Origin: Domibacillus sp. DTU_2020_1001157_1_SI_ALB_TIR_016
Lineage (GTDB): Bacteria > Bacillota > Bacilli > Bacillales > Domibacillaceae
Reading direction: 5' to 3'
Length of the DNA: 64,000 nt
Assembly: GCF_032341995.1 (NCBI RefSeq)
Contig: NZ_CP135438.1
Span: forward strand, 1,612,001 to 1,676,000
Shown one piece after another: positions 37,422-46,259 of this stretch; the first letter of the stretch is position 1, and every line of letters begins with the position of its first letter. Under the pieces are notes generated by a model. That model was not told the origin of the DNA, searched no databases, and saw only the letters and a list, made by a program, of their open reading frames with translations. The position numbers were made by a program, and so were the translations under genes.

Positions 37422-38231
37422 ATGGCAACATCAACCGTTTTGCCGTTTGAACAGGAACAATATGAACAAGGGCAGCACAAAAAAATTATCCAAGTAAAAG
37501 ATTTAACGCTGCAGTATTCACCAAAACAGGCACCTATCCTGCAGGATATCCAGCTCAATTTATACGAAAATGAGTTTGTCTGTGTGCTTGGTCCATCAGG
37601 ATGCGGTAAATCTTCCTTGTTAAACATTATTGCAGGATTCCAAAAAACATCGCTTGGCAGTGTTTTTCTAAATGGGAAGCCATACACCAGGCCAAATGCA
37701 AATATAGGTGTTGTCTTCCAGCATCATAATTTATTTCCTTGGATGACGATTAAAGATAACGTTGGTTTCGGATTAAAAATGAAGGGCCTGCCGAAAGAAA
37801 AAAGAGAAAAATTAGTTAGCTATTATCTGCATTTAGTGGATCTTCAAACGTCAGGGGATTTGCTTCCCCACCAACTGTCAGGGGGCATGAAGCAACGAGC
37901 AGCAATCGCACGAACACTCGCTGCTGACCCAAAGGCAGTGTTAATGGATGAACCCTTTAGCGCACTTGATGCATTAACCCGTGAAAAAATGCAGCATCAC
38001 CTTCTGTCCATTTGGCAGAAGACGAAAAAAAGCATTTTCTTTATTACGCATGATGTGGATGAAGCGCTTCTCCTCGGGACTAGAATTTTAGTCATGCAGC
38101 CAAATCCAGGGCGCATTACAATTGATTTCCAAAATCCGTTAAAAAGAAATGCTAAAAATCCAGTTGACTTTAAAACTGAGGAATTTCAGGAATTAAGAAC
38201 TTACCTGATTAATTCAATAAAAAAGAGTTGA
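37422..38231 (+). CDS. Taurine/sulfonate ABC transporter ATPase
   Basis: A 269-residue TauB/SsuB-type ATPase. Walker A GPSGCGKS, Q-loop VFQHHNLFPW, signature LSGGMKQRAAIARTL and Walker B VLMDEPFSALDALT are intact, with H-loop FFITHDVDEAL. The ATG at 37422 (GAAGG about 12 bases upstream) and a GTG at 37413 are both possible starts. It sits between the binding protein and the dioxygenase genes. Confidence 0.88.
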   Translation: MATSTVLPFEQEQYEQGQHKKIIQVKDLTLQYSPKQAPILQDIQLNLYENEFVCVLGPSGCGKSSLLNIIAGFQKTSLGSVFLNGKPYTRPNANIGVVFQHHNLFPWMTIKDNVGFGLKMKGLPKEKREKLVSYYLHLVDLQTSGDLLPHQLSGGMKQRAAIARTLAADPKAVLMDEPFSALDALTREKMQHHLLSIWQKTKKSIFFITHDVDEALLLGTRILVMQPNPGRITIDFQNPLKRNAKNPVDFKTEEFQELRTYLINSIKKS

Positions 38232-38244
38232 AAGGATGATCAGC

Positions 38245-39174
38245 GTGGCAAAAGTATTCCCAGAGTATCCGCGTCCACTTCATTTCGAAGGAAGAGAAGA
38301 TAAAGAAGGACCAAAACAGCTGGTAAGAAATACAGATAAAGACATTCAACACTATTCTCTGTTTACGATTCAGCCGCTAAGCCCTGTTATTGGGGCTGTC
38401 ATTGAAGGGGTTGATTTATCGAAGCCATTAACAACAAAATTAAAAGAAGAAATAAACGATGCCCTTTTAGAATGGAAGGTTATTTTCTTTAAAAATCAAG
38501 ATATTACCTCCGAGCAGCAAATTGCTTTTGCCAAAAACTTTGGTGAACTTGAAATTCATCCATTTTATAAAGCGCCTGAAAACCGGTCAGATAAAGTCAT
38601 TCAATTTAACCGGAATCAAAAACAAAAAGGATATGAAAATATCTGGCATTCTGATGTCTCATTTCGAGAAAAACCGGCTAAAGCAGCCGTTCTTCGATTA
38701 ATTGACGTTCCTCCCGTTGGCGGAGATACACTATGGGCTGATATGGGGGCTGCTTACGACAACTTGTCTGATGATATCAAAAAACGCATCGAATCACTAC
38801 AGGCTCTTCACGACTTTACCCCTGCATTCAGCCATTTACTGAGTGCTGAAGAGCTTTTAGAAAAACAGCAGCAATTCCCTGCCGTTGCCCATCCAGTCGT
38901 TCGAACGCATCCGGAAACCGGAAGAAAAATTTTGTTTGTCAATCCGTCGTTTACAACGAGAATTATAGGGCTGGGGGAAGCGGAAAGTGAAGAATTACTG
39001 CGCTTTTTATTCCGTCAGACTCATATTCCTGAATATCAGGTACGCTTTCACTGGGAGGCTAATACCGTCGCTTTTTGGGATAATCGGGCAACTCAGCACT
39101 ATGCCGTGTCTGACTATTTCCCTTATAATCGAAAAGCAGAACGTGTGACAATCTCAGGAGATCGCCCATATTAA
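38245..39174 (+). CDS. tauD: TauD/TfdA-family 2-oxoglutarate dioxygenase
   Basis: A 309-residue Fe(II)/2-oxoglutarate-dependent dioxygenase. The metal triad is visible: His and Asp in WHSDVSF, and the distal His in FWDNRATQHYAV. TLWADMGAAYDNL is a TauD signature. It would oxygenate taurine or a related sulfonate to release sulfite and an aldehyde. The GTG at 38245 has AAAGG 9 bases upstream; an ATG 9 bases earlier abuts the ribosome site and is less likely. It is the last gene of the operon, closed by a terminator. Confidence 0.88.
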   Translation: MAKVFPEYPRPLHFEGREDKEGPKQLVRNTDKDIQHYSLFTIQPLSPVIGAVIEGVDLSKPLTTKLKEEINDALLEWKVIFFKNQDITSEQQIAFAKNFGELEIHPFYKAPENRSDKVIQFNRNQKQKGYENIWHSDVSFREKPAKAAVLRLIDVPPVGGDTLWADMGAAYDNLSDDIKKRIESLQALHDFTPAFSHLLSAEELLEKQQQFPAVAHPVVRTHPETGRKILFVNPSFTTRIIGLGEAESEELLRFLFRQTHIPEYQVRFHWEANTVAFWDNRATQHYAVSDYFPYNRKAERVTISGDRPY

Positions 39175-39179
39175 TGATC

Positions 39180-39220
39180 AAGAACGAATGAAGGGTGTAC
39201 ACACTCTTCATTCGTTCTTT
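39180..39220 (+). terminator. Terminator of the tau operon
   Basis: A long stem AAGAACGAATGAAG/CTTCATTCGTTCTT lies immediately after tauD, followed by TTGTTTG. Confidence 0.85.
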
Positions 39221-39250
39221 GTTTGCTATTTAAGAAAAGGAGTTATGATT

Positions 39251-39619
39251 ATGAGCTGGCTATTTTTAATATTAGGCGTATTCGCAGAAATCATTGGTAC
39301 GACTTCTATGAAGCTTTCAGAAGGGTTTACGAAACTGCTCCCTTCTATTTCAATCTTTGTATTTTACGGGTTAAGTCTCTCTCTTGTCACCCTGTCATTG
39401 AAAAAAATTGACGTCAGTATTGCGTATGCCATATGGTCAGGAGTCGGTACTGCCACCATCACCGTAATTGGACTGATTTACTTCAAAGAACAGCTGTCAT
39501 TCATTAAAGTTCTTTCGATCCTACTGATCATTTTAGGTGTTGTAGGCTTGAATATTGGCGGCGATGTTCACGGGGAAACGGCAAAAAAACAAGCAGAAAT
39601 GGAAGAAGTAAAAAAATAA
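39251..39619 (+). CDS. SMR-family multidrug efflux protein
   Basis: A 122-residue EmrE/SugE-like protein with four membrane helices. The essential glutamate is in GVFAEIIGTTSMKLSEGF. AYAIWSGVGTATITVIG and EQLSFIKVLSILLIILGVVGLNI are family signatures. The ATG at 39251 has AAGGAG 8 bases upstream. It would export cationic compounds by proton exchange. It lies right after the tau operon terminator; a link to sulfur is not evident. Confidence 0.9.
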   Translation: MSWLFLILGVFAEIIGTTSMKLSEGFTKLLPSISIFVFYGLSLSLVTLSLKKIDVSIAYAIWSGVGTATITVIGLIYFKEQLSFIKVLSILLIILGVVGLNIGGDVHGETAKKQAEMEEVKK

Positions 39620-39899
39620 TGGCCCAAGAGTGGTTTTGCTTGGGATTCAGCTTATTTAGAAGAAGATTCAAAACAGGACAAAATAATAGCCGCTTTAGTA
39701 AATGAATGTGCTGAGCGGCTTTATCATGTCCATAAAATAAAACCAAATATATCACGTTTGTTTTTTTGATGTTTTTCATAACATTCAACACATAGCCAAA
39801 AGTATTTTTTACCGCTCGTGACTTCACTTCCTCTTCCCCCTCCTCATTCAGTTTGATCACTTCCCGGCAGCTTAATTTTAATAGCCTTTCGCGTTTCAT
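39528..39899 (-). CDS. Doubtful open frame downstream of the lipoprotein
   Basis: The start overlaps the lipoprotein stop (ATGA), as in translational coupling. The N-terminal 60 residues (MKRERLLKLSCREVIKLN, then EEGEEEVKSRAVKN) look protein-like. The C-terminal half crosses a terminator-like hairpin and runs antisense to the end of the SMR gene, which is unlikely for a real protein. It may be a truncated gene or noise. Confidence 0.2.
   Translation of the reverse strand: MKRERLLKLSCREVIKLNEEGEEEVKSRAVKNTFGYVLNVMKNIKKTNVIYLVLFYGHDKAAQHIHLLKRLLFCPVLNLLLNKLNPKQNHSWAIIFLLLPFLLVFLPFPREHRRQYSSLQHLK
39688..39720. terminator. Hairpin between convergent genes
   Basis: Stem AGCCGCT/AGCGGCT with a 19-base loop lies between the SMR gene and the lipoprotein gene. 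T-rich tails on both sides are modest. Confidence 0.45.
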
Positions 39900-40423
39900 T
39901 CGACGGAAAGACTCTTACGAACAACCTTAAAAGGAACCGCGAGTATAAGTTTTTTCCTGTTGTTGTCTGAATTAGGCTCCATCAGCTCTCCAAAAAACTT
40001 TACGAGCCGGTATTTTCCCGGAGGAAGATCATTTTCTAGATAAGGATCAAGAGAAACCGTTTGCGCAAAAGCTTCCTCCGGACGAATAAAAAAGTCTCCC
40101 TTTTGAAGGGCTTTTAATTGAATTGGAACAGAGTACCAAACACCATCAATATTTTTTTCTATCGCAAAACGTTCACCAGGTACAAGAGCAAATTTGCTTT
40201 CATTTAATATTGTAATGGTTAATTCATTTAGGGATATTTCATCCTGCTTTTTTTCGATCTTTAATGTGACATTATCTTTTGATTGTGTAATATGCTGGAT
40301 AGGTGCTACTTTATCCTGTTTTTCATCAGCTGTTACCACCTTTTTAAAGTCGCTTATCTGACACGCAGTCAATAAAAATACGTTTATGATTAAAAACAGT
40401 AAAATAAAATGCTGTTTATTCAC
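39896..40423 (-). CDS. Lipoprotein with immunoglobulin-like C-terminal domain
   Basis: A 175-residue protein. A hydrophobic signal segment ends in a lipobox (LLTAC) near residue 21. The rest is an all-beta domain of the type called bacterial immunoglobulin-like: TLKIEKKQDEISLNELTITILNES, GERFAIEKNIDGVWYSVP and LPPGKYRLVKFFGELM. The GTG start has GGAGG 8 bases upstream. Members are found in Bacillus as secreted lipoproteins of unknown function. It lies between the tau operon and the decayed yezD-rrf2 copy. Confidence 0.75.
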   Translation of the reverse strand: MNKQHFILLFLIINVFLLTACQISDFKKVVTADEKQDKVAPIQHITQSKDNVTLKIEKKQDEISLNELTITILNESKFALVPGERFAIEKNIDGVWYSVPIQLKALQKGDFFIRPEEAFAQTVSLDPYLENDLPPGKYRLVKFFGELMEPNSDNNRKKLILAVPFKVVRKSLSVE

Positions 40424-40655
40424 TATAAATCCTCCTTCCTTGTAAGCATATCAGCTTCTCACTATGAATAAGATGCAAAGAAATTATTTTAATGGAAGAC
40501 TGCTTGATGAATGATATGGTTTATCTTTGGCTGCCCTGCAGGCTGTGCTCATGTAGCTGCATCCTGCTAAAACAGCTGCTGCCCGGTTAATGCCCTAAAG
40601 GCTTTAAGGCCGCTTTTCACATTGCCAAAGCCTCTTTTCTGAGATTTATCCATAC

Positions 40656-40719
40656 AAAAAAAGACAGACCGCTTTTAACAATGTGTGAAAAGCGTCTGCC
40701 TTCAGTTAGTCTGATCGGC
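40656..40719 (-). promoter_or_regulatory. Copy of the sulfur leader element, now orphaned
   Basis: On the minus strand GCC-GA-TCAG-ACTAA-CTGA-A-GGC followed by a terminator arm pair (GGCAGACGCTTTT and AAAAGCGGTCTGTCTT) and a T run. It matches the element between yezD and sbp at 34297-34359 in sequence and position but no binding-protein gene follows. It is part of the decayed duplicate. Confidence 0.7.
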
Positions 40720-40862
40720 ATTTATTCAACTTTCACCTGCTTCAATTTTCTAATTGGAACCGCTAATGTTTGTTTAATTCTTTGTAGTAACTTGGACCTA
40801 GTTAATCTATTGCTATCGTTCATCAAATTGTTTTTCAGTAATGTTTACTCCTTCCACCTTCT
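40720..40862 (-). pseudogene. Decayed yezD copy
   Basis: On the minus strand this aligns with yezD at both ends. GGAAGGAGTAAAC, then CTGAAAAACAATTTGATGAA match the yezD start (ACAAAAAAACAAATTGATGAA). The end AAGCAGGTGAAAGTTGAATAA matches AAGCAGGTAAAAATTCAATAA except for three substitutions. The middle has an internal deletion and an early stop. A leader element follows as after the intact gene. Confidence 0.7.
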
Positions 40863-41214
40863 TTAAATCGACTATCTAAGTCGATCTCCAAGTGGAAAAG
40901 CCTCTTTTTCACCTGTATTCCAAAACGCTAGATTAACGTTTTCACCGATTTAATTGGCTTTTAATTGATGTATATTCAAGTACTTTGGGCTGATCTATTG
41001 AATACTATGATTGTATGCGCTGGCATTAGGATATTTGCCTGTTTAAAAAAGAACTTTTTCTCAATCATCCTCGAATAGTTAAAAGTGTTTGACCTTTTAA
41101 AGAATTTTGACCTATCCCCGCTTACCTAACGGCCAAGTAAAGGGGTTCGTGTTCTAAAATATGGCGTATGCTCGAGGATCCAGAAAATGGTATCGGTATC
41201 TCTCACCAATAACC

Positions 41215-41525
41215 GCAATAATCCCCTTAAAGTGCACAAGCTATGGATCTAGTTATACTTGCACGGCTCAGCTCGGGCAGCGGTCCTTCAATCTGTCGAT
41301 TCATGTTATGTATCTTAACTTTCTCCAACAGCTTACTTGAAAAGTAACCACCTCGCACTTGCCTTCTGTAAATCCTGATTTTCAGGTGCTAACGGCCTCT
41401 TTTATAAATACCTCATATTGCATCTGAAATCCGGCTATTGGACACCCAGTCTTTCTTTTATCCGAGAACGGTCATTGCCCTCAGTGAATAACCCTCGACT
41501 GAAGAATTTTGTCTCTACTACCTAA
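41215..41525 (-). pseudogene. Decayed rrf2 regulator copy
   Basis: Translated fragments on the minus strand resemble the intact regulator at 34795: SRGYSLRAMTVLG with a stop codon near the N-terminus, and RGGYFSSK followed by RQIEGPL and ASIT where the intact protein has QGGYFLSK, RQIEGPL and ASVT. The DNA words AAAAGTAACCACCT and GGTCCTTC are shared exactly. Stops and frameshifts show it is not functional. Together with the yezD remnant it marks an ancient duplication of the locus. Confidence 0.7.
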
Positions 41526-41619
41526 ATCTTTATCACTTATATATAGTCACTGTCCCAACCCGATGATCTACCCTCTAATTCACTGCTTTTCTTCAATATT
41601 ATTGAATTTACTTTTCGTT

Positions 41620-41682
41620 TTTTCCAATTATACAAACCCCCAAAACTGTATTATATTTAGTTCAAATTAATCCAATCGGATA
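41620..41682 (+). promoter_or_regulatory. Regulatory region of the NifX-like/monooxygenase operon
   Basis: TTTTCCAATTATACAAA (41620-41636) is identical to a word at 59310-59326 upstream of the cysteine dioxygenase gene and similar to one at 58128-58140. A TATTAT box is at 41649-41654. The word TAATCCAATCGGATA (41668-41682) matches the Rrf2-type operator core. The layout suggests an upstream activator site, a weak promoter and a downstream repressor site. Confidence 0.55.
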
Positions 41683-41758
41683 ACTAAAAATTAATATCTG
41701 CTTGGGCTTTAATTTTGTTTATTAAATATTAGATGTAAATAAGAAAGGGGAAAAATCT

Positions 41759-42142
41759 ATGTTAGTAGCAGTTGTCATTGATCAAAAAGAAAATATCGTA
41801 CCCATTATTGATGGAAGTGTTATTCGAGTTTATAACACAGAAACAAATACGCATGAAGATTTTCATAACCCGGCGGTTGATTTAACCGAGGGCAGACGCG
41901 GAGCAGCATTATCGCTGGCTATTGATAAAGGAGCAGCCGTCTTTGTTGCCCCTCCCGAAACTTTTTGTGAACTATCGTATGAAAAAGCAAAAAGCCAAAA
42001 CATACAATTTTACCGTTTGAATGCTTACACAAGTTTTCAAGCATTCCAAGCGTTAATACAAAACCAGCCTCTTCCATTCCAGAATACCTTGCCAGAAAAA
42101 GAGATTGTTCCAAGTTATGTACAGGCAGACAGTAATTTATAA
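41759..42142 (+). CDS. NifX/NifB-like (dinitrogenase cofactor fold) protein
   Basis: A 127-residue protein. It starts MLVAVVIDQKENIVPIIDGS and has LAIDKGAAVFVAPPETFCEL and AYTSFQAFQALI, a pattern resembling the dinitrogenase iron-molybdenum cofactor family (RNase H-like fold). No nitrogenase genes are present. The gene leads an operon of two monooxygenases and a Dpp-type importer, so a sulfur-related metal or cofactor role is inferred only by context. AAGGGG precedes the ATG. A conserved cysteine is at residue 70. Confidence 0.6.
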   Translation: MLVAVVIDQKENIVPIIDGSVIRVYNTETNTHEDFHNPAVDLTEGRRGAALSLAIDKGAAVFVAPPETFCELSYEKAKSQNIQFYRLNAYTSFQAFQALIQNQPLPFQNTLPEKEIVPSYVQADSNL

Positions 42143-42264
42143 TTCACCAGTTATTTGAAAGATAGGTGTAAAGTAAGATATTCCGATCTTATTTTCACCT
42201 TTTATACCGCTGTAACTCAGCAGATTCTTAATGATCACCTGCAAGCAAATGAGGAGGAACTTAA

Positions 42265-43599
42265 ATGGCCGGTAAAAGAACATTAAAACTTGGTGCAATG
42301 ATACATGGTGTTGGCGGAGGCTGGGCAGACTGGCGTCACGCGGACTCCTTGCCAAATGCCAGCACAAATTTTGATTTTTATAAACAACAAGCACAGAAAG
42401 CAGAAGAGGGCAAATTTGATTTTGTATTTATTGCAGACAGTGTTTCTATAACAGAAAACTCAAGTCCACATTACTTGAATCGTTTTGAGCCTATTACGAT
42501 TCTCTCTGCTATTGCCGCCGTAACCAATCATATTGGATTAGTGGGAACAGTTTCGGTCAGTTACAGTGAGCCTTATACGATCGCGAGGCAATTTGCCTCT
42601 TTGGACCATATCAGCCACGGCAGAGCCGGATGGAATGTAGTTACCTCCTGGCTCTCAGGCTCTGCAGCAAACTATAGCAAAGACTCCCATCCCCCTCATG
42701 CACAACGCTATAAAATTGCGGCTGAATACTTAGAACTGACCAAAGGGTTATGGGACTCATGGGAAGATGACGCATTTATCTATGACAAGGAAACAGGGGT
42801 CTTTTTTGATAAAGAAAAATTGCATACTTTAAACCATAAAGGTGAATTTTTCTCTGTTAAAGGCCCCTTAAATATCGCCCGTTCTAAACAGGGACAGCCG
42901 GTAATCTTCCAAGCAGGCACATCTGAGGATGGAAGAAACTTTGCCGCGAAGAATGCTGATGCCATTTTTGCAGGACATGATGATATCGAAGAATCAAAAG
43001 TGTATTATGCGGATGTAAAAATAAGAGCGAAAGAATTTGGAAGAAACCAGAATGACATCTCTATACTGCCAGGTATCATTCCAATTATCGGAGATACACA
43101 AGAAGAAGCCGACCGTAAGTATCAGGAAATTGCCAACCTTGTAACAATCGAGAAAGCTGTCGTTGCCTTAGGAAGACCTTTCAATGATTTTGATTTTTCA
43201 GGATATCCGCTTGATGAACCTTTCCCTGACCTGGGTGACCTGGGAAATGACAGCCACCGGGGTACATCTGAAAAAATTAAAAAACGGGCAAAAGAAAACA
43301 ACATGACATTGCGCGAGGTAGCATTGGAGTTTGCCACTCCAAAAGGACAATTTGTGGGAACACCAGAAAAAGTCGCCGATCTTATCGAACAGTGGTTTGA
43401 AGAAGAAGCATCCGACGGTTTTATTATTGGCGCTGCCACGCCGAAAGGACTGCCTGAATTTGTGGACCGGGTAGTGCCCATTTTACAAGAACGCGGCTTA
43501 TACCGAACTGAATACGATCAAGACACTTTACGAGGAAATTTAGGCCTTACAATCCCGGAAAATCGCTATGCACAGAAAGTAGCGTCTAAACCTCTTTAA
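42265..43599 (+). CDS. Luciferase-like flavin monooxygenase (NtaA/SnaA/DszA type), first copy
   Basis: A 444-residue FMNH2-dependent monooxygenase of the long-chain NtaA/SnaA/DszA(SoxA) family. [19 protein letters not shown] starts the TIM barrel, [21 protein letters not shown] and [12 protein letters not shown] are family motifs, and QAGTSEDGR is the usual C-terminal flavin-region signature. It would cleave a C-S or C-N bond in an imported compound using reduced FMN from a separate reductase (candidate at 60223). AGGAGG precedes the ATG. It is paired with a second copy at 49249. Confidence 0.9.
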   Translation: MAGKRTLKLGAMIHGVGGGWADWRHADSLPNASTNFDFYKQQAQKAEEGKFDFVFIADSVSITENSSPHYLNRFEPITILSAIAAVTNHIGLVGTVSVSYSEPYTIARQFASLDHISHGRAGWNVVTSWLSGSAANYSKDSHPPHAQRYKIAAEYLELTKGLWDSWEDDAFIYDKETGVFFDKEKLHTLNHKGEFFSVKGPLNIARSKQGQPVIFQAGTSEDGRNFAAKNADAIFAGHDDIEESKVYYADVKIRAKEFGRNQNDISILPGIIPIIGDTQEEADRKYQEIANLVTIEKAVVALGRPFNDFDFSGYPLDEPFPDLGDLGNDSHRGTSEKIKKRAKENNMTLREVALEFATPKGQFVGTPEKVADLIEQWFEEEASDGFIIGAATPKGLPEFVDRVVPILQERGLYRTEYDQDTLRGNLGLTIPENRYAQKVASKPL

Positions 43600-43638
43600 T
43601 GAATACTGGTGTAGTTTAACTACTTGAAAGGAGTCAAA

Positions 43639-45279
43639 ATGAAAAAAACATTTATCCATTTTGCCGCAATATTTCTCGTCTTTTCCTTGTTTATCGCCGG
43701 ATGCTCTAACAATGATTCGAATACAGACGCTCCTGGCTCAGCTTCTTCAAAGGGCAAGGTTACACCGGGTGGAGAGCTAAAATGGGCTTTGGCTGGCACC
43801 GTTACAGAGGATAACTTAGATGCTCATAAATCCGGAAATGCCCAGAACGGCCGGGTGACAAGATCTCTCTATGATAGTTTAGTGGTTGAACTGCCGGATC
43901 ATACAATTAAACCATGGCTAGCCACTTCATGGGAGATTTCCGAAGACAAAAAAAGCTATACTTTTAAGCTTAGAGAAGATGTTACCTTTCATGATGGAAC
44001 ACCTTTTAATGCAGAGGCTGTAAAATTCAACTTTGACCGAATTAAAGATCCAAATACTAAAGCATCAAACTCATTAAATGAAATTGGCCCCTACGAATCA
44101 ACAGAAGTACTTGATGAGTTTACAGTGAAAATTAATTTTTCTGCCCCCTTTTCTCCTTTTTTAAGTAATGCGGCAAAATCTGACCTTGGTTTCGTTTCTC
44201 CGGCTGCTGTAGAAAAATACGGAGATAAGTTTCCACAAAACCCAGTTGGCACCGGTCCATTCAAGTTGGAAAAGTTCACACCCGGAACGCAAGTTGAGCT
44301 GGTAAAGAATGAAGATTACAACTGGGCTCCAGAAAATGCTGCGCACCAAGGGCCTGCTTATCTGGATAAGCTTACTATTCAATTTGTTCCTGAGGAAGCT
44401 ACACGAGTCGGTGTGCTACAAAGTAAACAAGTACATGCAGCCGATATTATTCCGCCACAGAATTTACTTACATTAAAAGAAGACAGCAACTTTAACGTAC
44501 TTGAAACAGAGTTAAGACAAATTAATTTTTCTTTATATTTAAACCCAGCTAAAACCCCGTGGAATGATTTAAAAGTAAGAGAAGCCGTCCGCTCCGCTCT
44601 GGACATTAAATCAGCAGTAGAAACAGTTTATTTAGGAACTTCCGAACAAGCCTGGTCGCCCATTACACCTACAATGTTTGGTTATACCAATACCGTTGAG
44701 AACTCTTGGAAGCCAGATCCGAAAAAAACAGCTCAATTGCTTAAGGAAACAGGCTGGAAAAAAGGGGAAGATGGTATATGGAACAAGGACGGAAAACCTT
44801 TGGAAATCGACTTCATTGATACACAAGGGAATCGTGAAAAACGCATGGATTTGATGACTGTTTTTCAACAACAGCTAAAGCAGGCTGGAATACAATTAAA
44901 TATTATTTCTCTTTCAGCTGGCGCCTACTCAGAACGGCGGGAAAACGGTGAATACGATTTAGTAGCAGCCAGCCAGTTTTCCGGAGATCCAGATGTAATG
45001 CGTCAAATTTTCTCATCCGAAGGACCGCTTGGAAAACAAAATTTGGCACGTACTGATGTTAAAGAACTGAACCAGCTGCTAGAACAAGGCTATTTAGAAA
45101 GTGAGCCTGATAAACGAAAAGAAATCTATAAAAAAGCGCAAGAATACATTATAAAGAATGTTTATTCCATCCCAACTTACCTTTTTCAATATTCTTTTGC
45201 CACAGGAAGCGAAGTAAACGGCATTACGTTTGATTCTCCTTCCTTCCCAGTATTCTACGATGCTTGGATTCAACAATAA
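43639..45279 (+). CDS. Peptide-type ABC substrate-binding lipoprotein
   Basis: A 546-residue family-5 extracellular solute-binding protein. A signal segment with lipobox (FIAGC) is followed by a serine-rich linker. SYTFKLREDVTFHDGTPFNAEAVKFNFDR and NPVGTGPFKLEKF are DppA-like signatures. The ATG at 43639 has AAAGGAG upstream. Its operon holds two permeases, a fused ATPase and two flavin monooxygenases. The ligand is therefore inferred to be a peptide-sized organosulfur compound rather than a normal peptide. Confidence 0.88.
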   Translation: MKKTFIHFAAIFLVFSLFIAGCSNNDSNTDAPGSASSKGKVTPGGELKWALAGTVTEDNLDAHKSGNAQNGRVTRSLYDSLVVELPDHTIKPWLATSWEISEDKKSYTFKLREDVTFHDGTPFNAEAVKFNFDRIKDPNTKASNSLNEIGPYESTEVLDEFTVKINFSAPFSPFLSNAAKSDLGFVSPAAVEKYGDKFPQNPVGTGPFKLEKFTPGTQVELVKNEDYNWAPENAAHQGPAYLDKLTIQFVPEEATRVGVLQSKQVHAADIIPPQNLLTLKEDSNFNVLETELRQINFSLYLNPAKTPWNDLKVREAVRSALDIKSAVETVYLGTSEQAWSPITPTMFGYTNTVENSWKPDPKKTAQLLKETGWKKGEDGIWNKDGKPLEIDFIDTQGNREKRMDLMTVFQQQLKQAGIQLNIISLSAGAYSERRENGEYDLVAASQFSGDPDVMRQIFSSEGPLGKQNLARTDVKELNQLLEQGYLESEPDKRKEIYKKAQEYIIKNVYSIPTYLFQYSFATGSEVNGITFDSPSFPVFYDAWIQQ

Positions 45280-45304
45280 ACTCTAATGAAAGGGAGCCTT
45301 TGAG

Positions 45305-46240
45305 ATGGTGAAATTTCTTCTTCAAAGATTACTTGTTTCCATTCTGGTTGTTTGGGGCTCCCTGACTTTAGTGTTTTTTCTTCTTCATATTCTTCCTGGC
45401 GATGCTGCCAGGATGATTGGAGGAGAAACGCTAAGTCAGGAGCGTGTGGACCATCTTCAAAAACAATTCGGTTTAGACCGTCCTATCGGAGAGCAGTATA
45501 TGTCTTATATAACTGGTATTGCAAGTGGCGACCTGGGCAGCTCTTTTGTAGACAATCAGCCTGTAGTTGAAAAGTTGATGGTTCATTTCCCTTCCACTTT
45601 AGCCCTTACTTTTGCAAGTGGTCTTATTGCCATTTTGATAGGAGTAGTATTCGGTGTCTTATCTGCTATTTATCAAAATAGCTGGTTTGATTACATTTTT
45701 CGGTTTTTCAGCTTATTTAGTGTCTCAATGCCTACCTTTTGGATTGGCATCCTTCTGATTTTAATTTTTTCCGTTCATTTAAAATGGTTTCCTGCTATTG
45801 GAAATGGAAGTATTGAACAATTAGTCTTACCCTCGGTATGCCTTGGAGTGGCAGGATCAGGGCTGCTGGCAAGAATGATTCGCAATAGTATGTTGGAAGT
45901 TATGAATGAACAATTTGTGTTAGCGCTTAGAGCAAAAGGAATTTCAGAAAAAATGGTTGTATATCAGCATGTATTGCGAAATGCCCTCCTTCCCTCCATT
46001 ACAATTATTGGTATTCTTGTTGGGGAGCTGCTGGCTGGTGCTGTTGTGACAGAGACGGTCTTTTCCAGACAAGGAATTGGAAGAGTCGTTGTCGATGCTA
46101 TTAACCAAAAAGATATTCCTATGATTCAGGGAGCGATTTTAATTGCAGCTATTATGTATATTGTTGTGAATTTACTAGTAGATCTTTCTTACTCTTATAT
46201 TGATCCACGAATACGGAGAGCGCCAGTAAATAAAAGCTAA
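45305..46240 (+). CDS. Peptide-type ABC permease, DppB family
   Basis: A 311-residue permease. LLLQRLLVSILVVWGSLTLVFFLLHILPGDAA-like start with GGETLSQERVDHLQKQFGLD, the EAA-loop ALRAKGISEKMVVYQHVLRNALLPSIT and the C-terminal DPRIRRAP are family hallmarks. GGGAG lies 8 bases before the ATG. The gene follows the binding-protein gene by 25 bases. Confidence 0.9.
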   Translation: MVKFLLQRLLVSILVVWGSLTLVFFLLHILPGDAARMIGGETLSQERVDHLQKQFGLDRPIGEQYMSYITGIASGDLGSSFVDNQPVVEKLMVHFPSTLALTFASGLIAILIGVVFGVLSAIYQNSWFDYIFRFFSLFSVSMPTFWIGILLILIFSVHLKWFPAIGNGSIEQLVLPSVCLGVAGSGLLARMIRNSMLEVMNEQFVLALRAKGISEKMVVYQHVLRNALLPSITIIGILVGELLAGAVVTETVFSRQGIGRVVVDAINQKDIPMIQGAILIAAIMYIVVNLLVDLSYSYIDPRIRRAPVNKS

Positions 46241-46259
46241 GCTAAATGAGGTGAAAAAT

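Noticed and set aside
42780-43481. Antisense frames inside the first monooxygenase gene
   Set aside because: Serine/proline-rich composition and lack of ribosome sites; the plus-strand gene explains the sequence.
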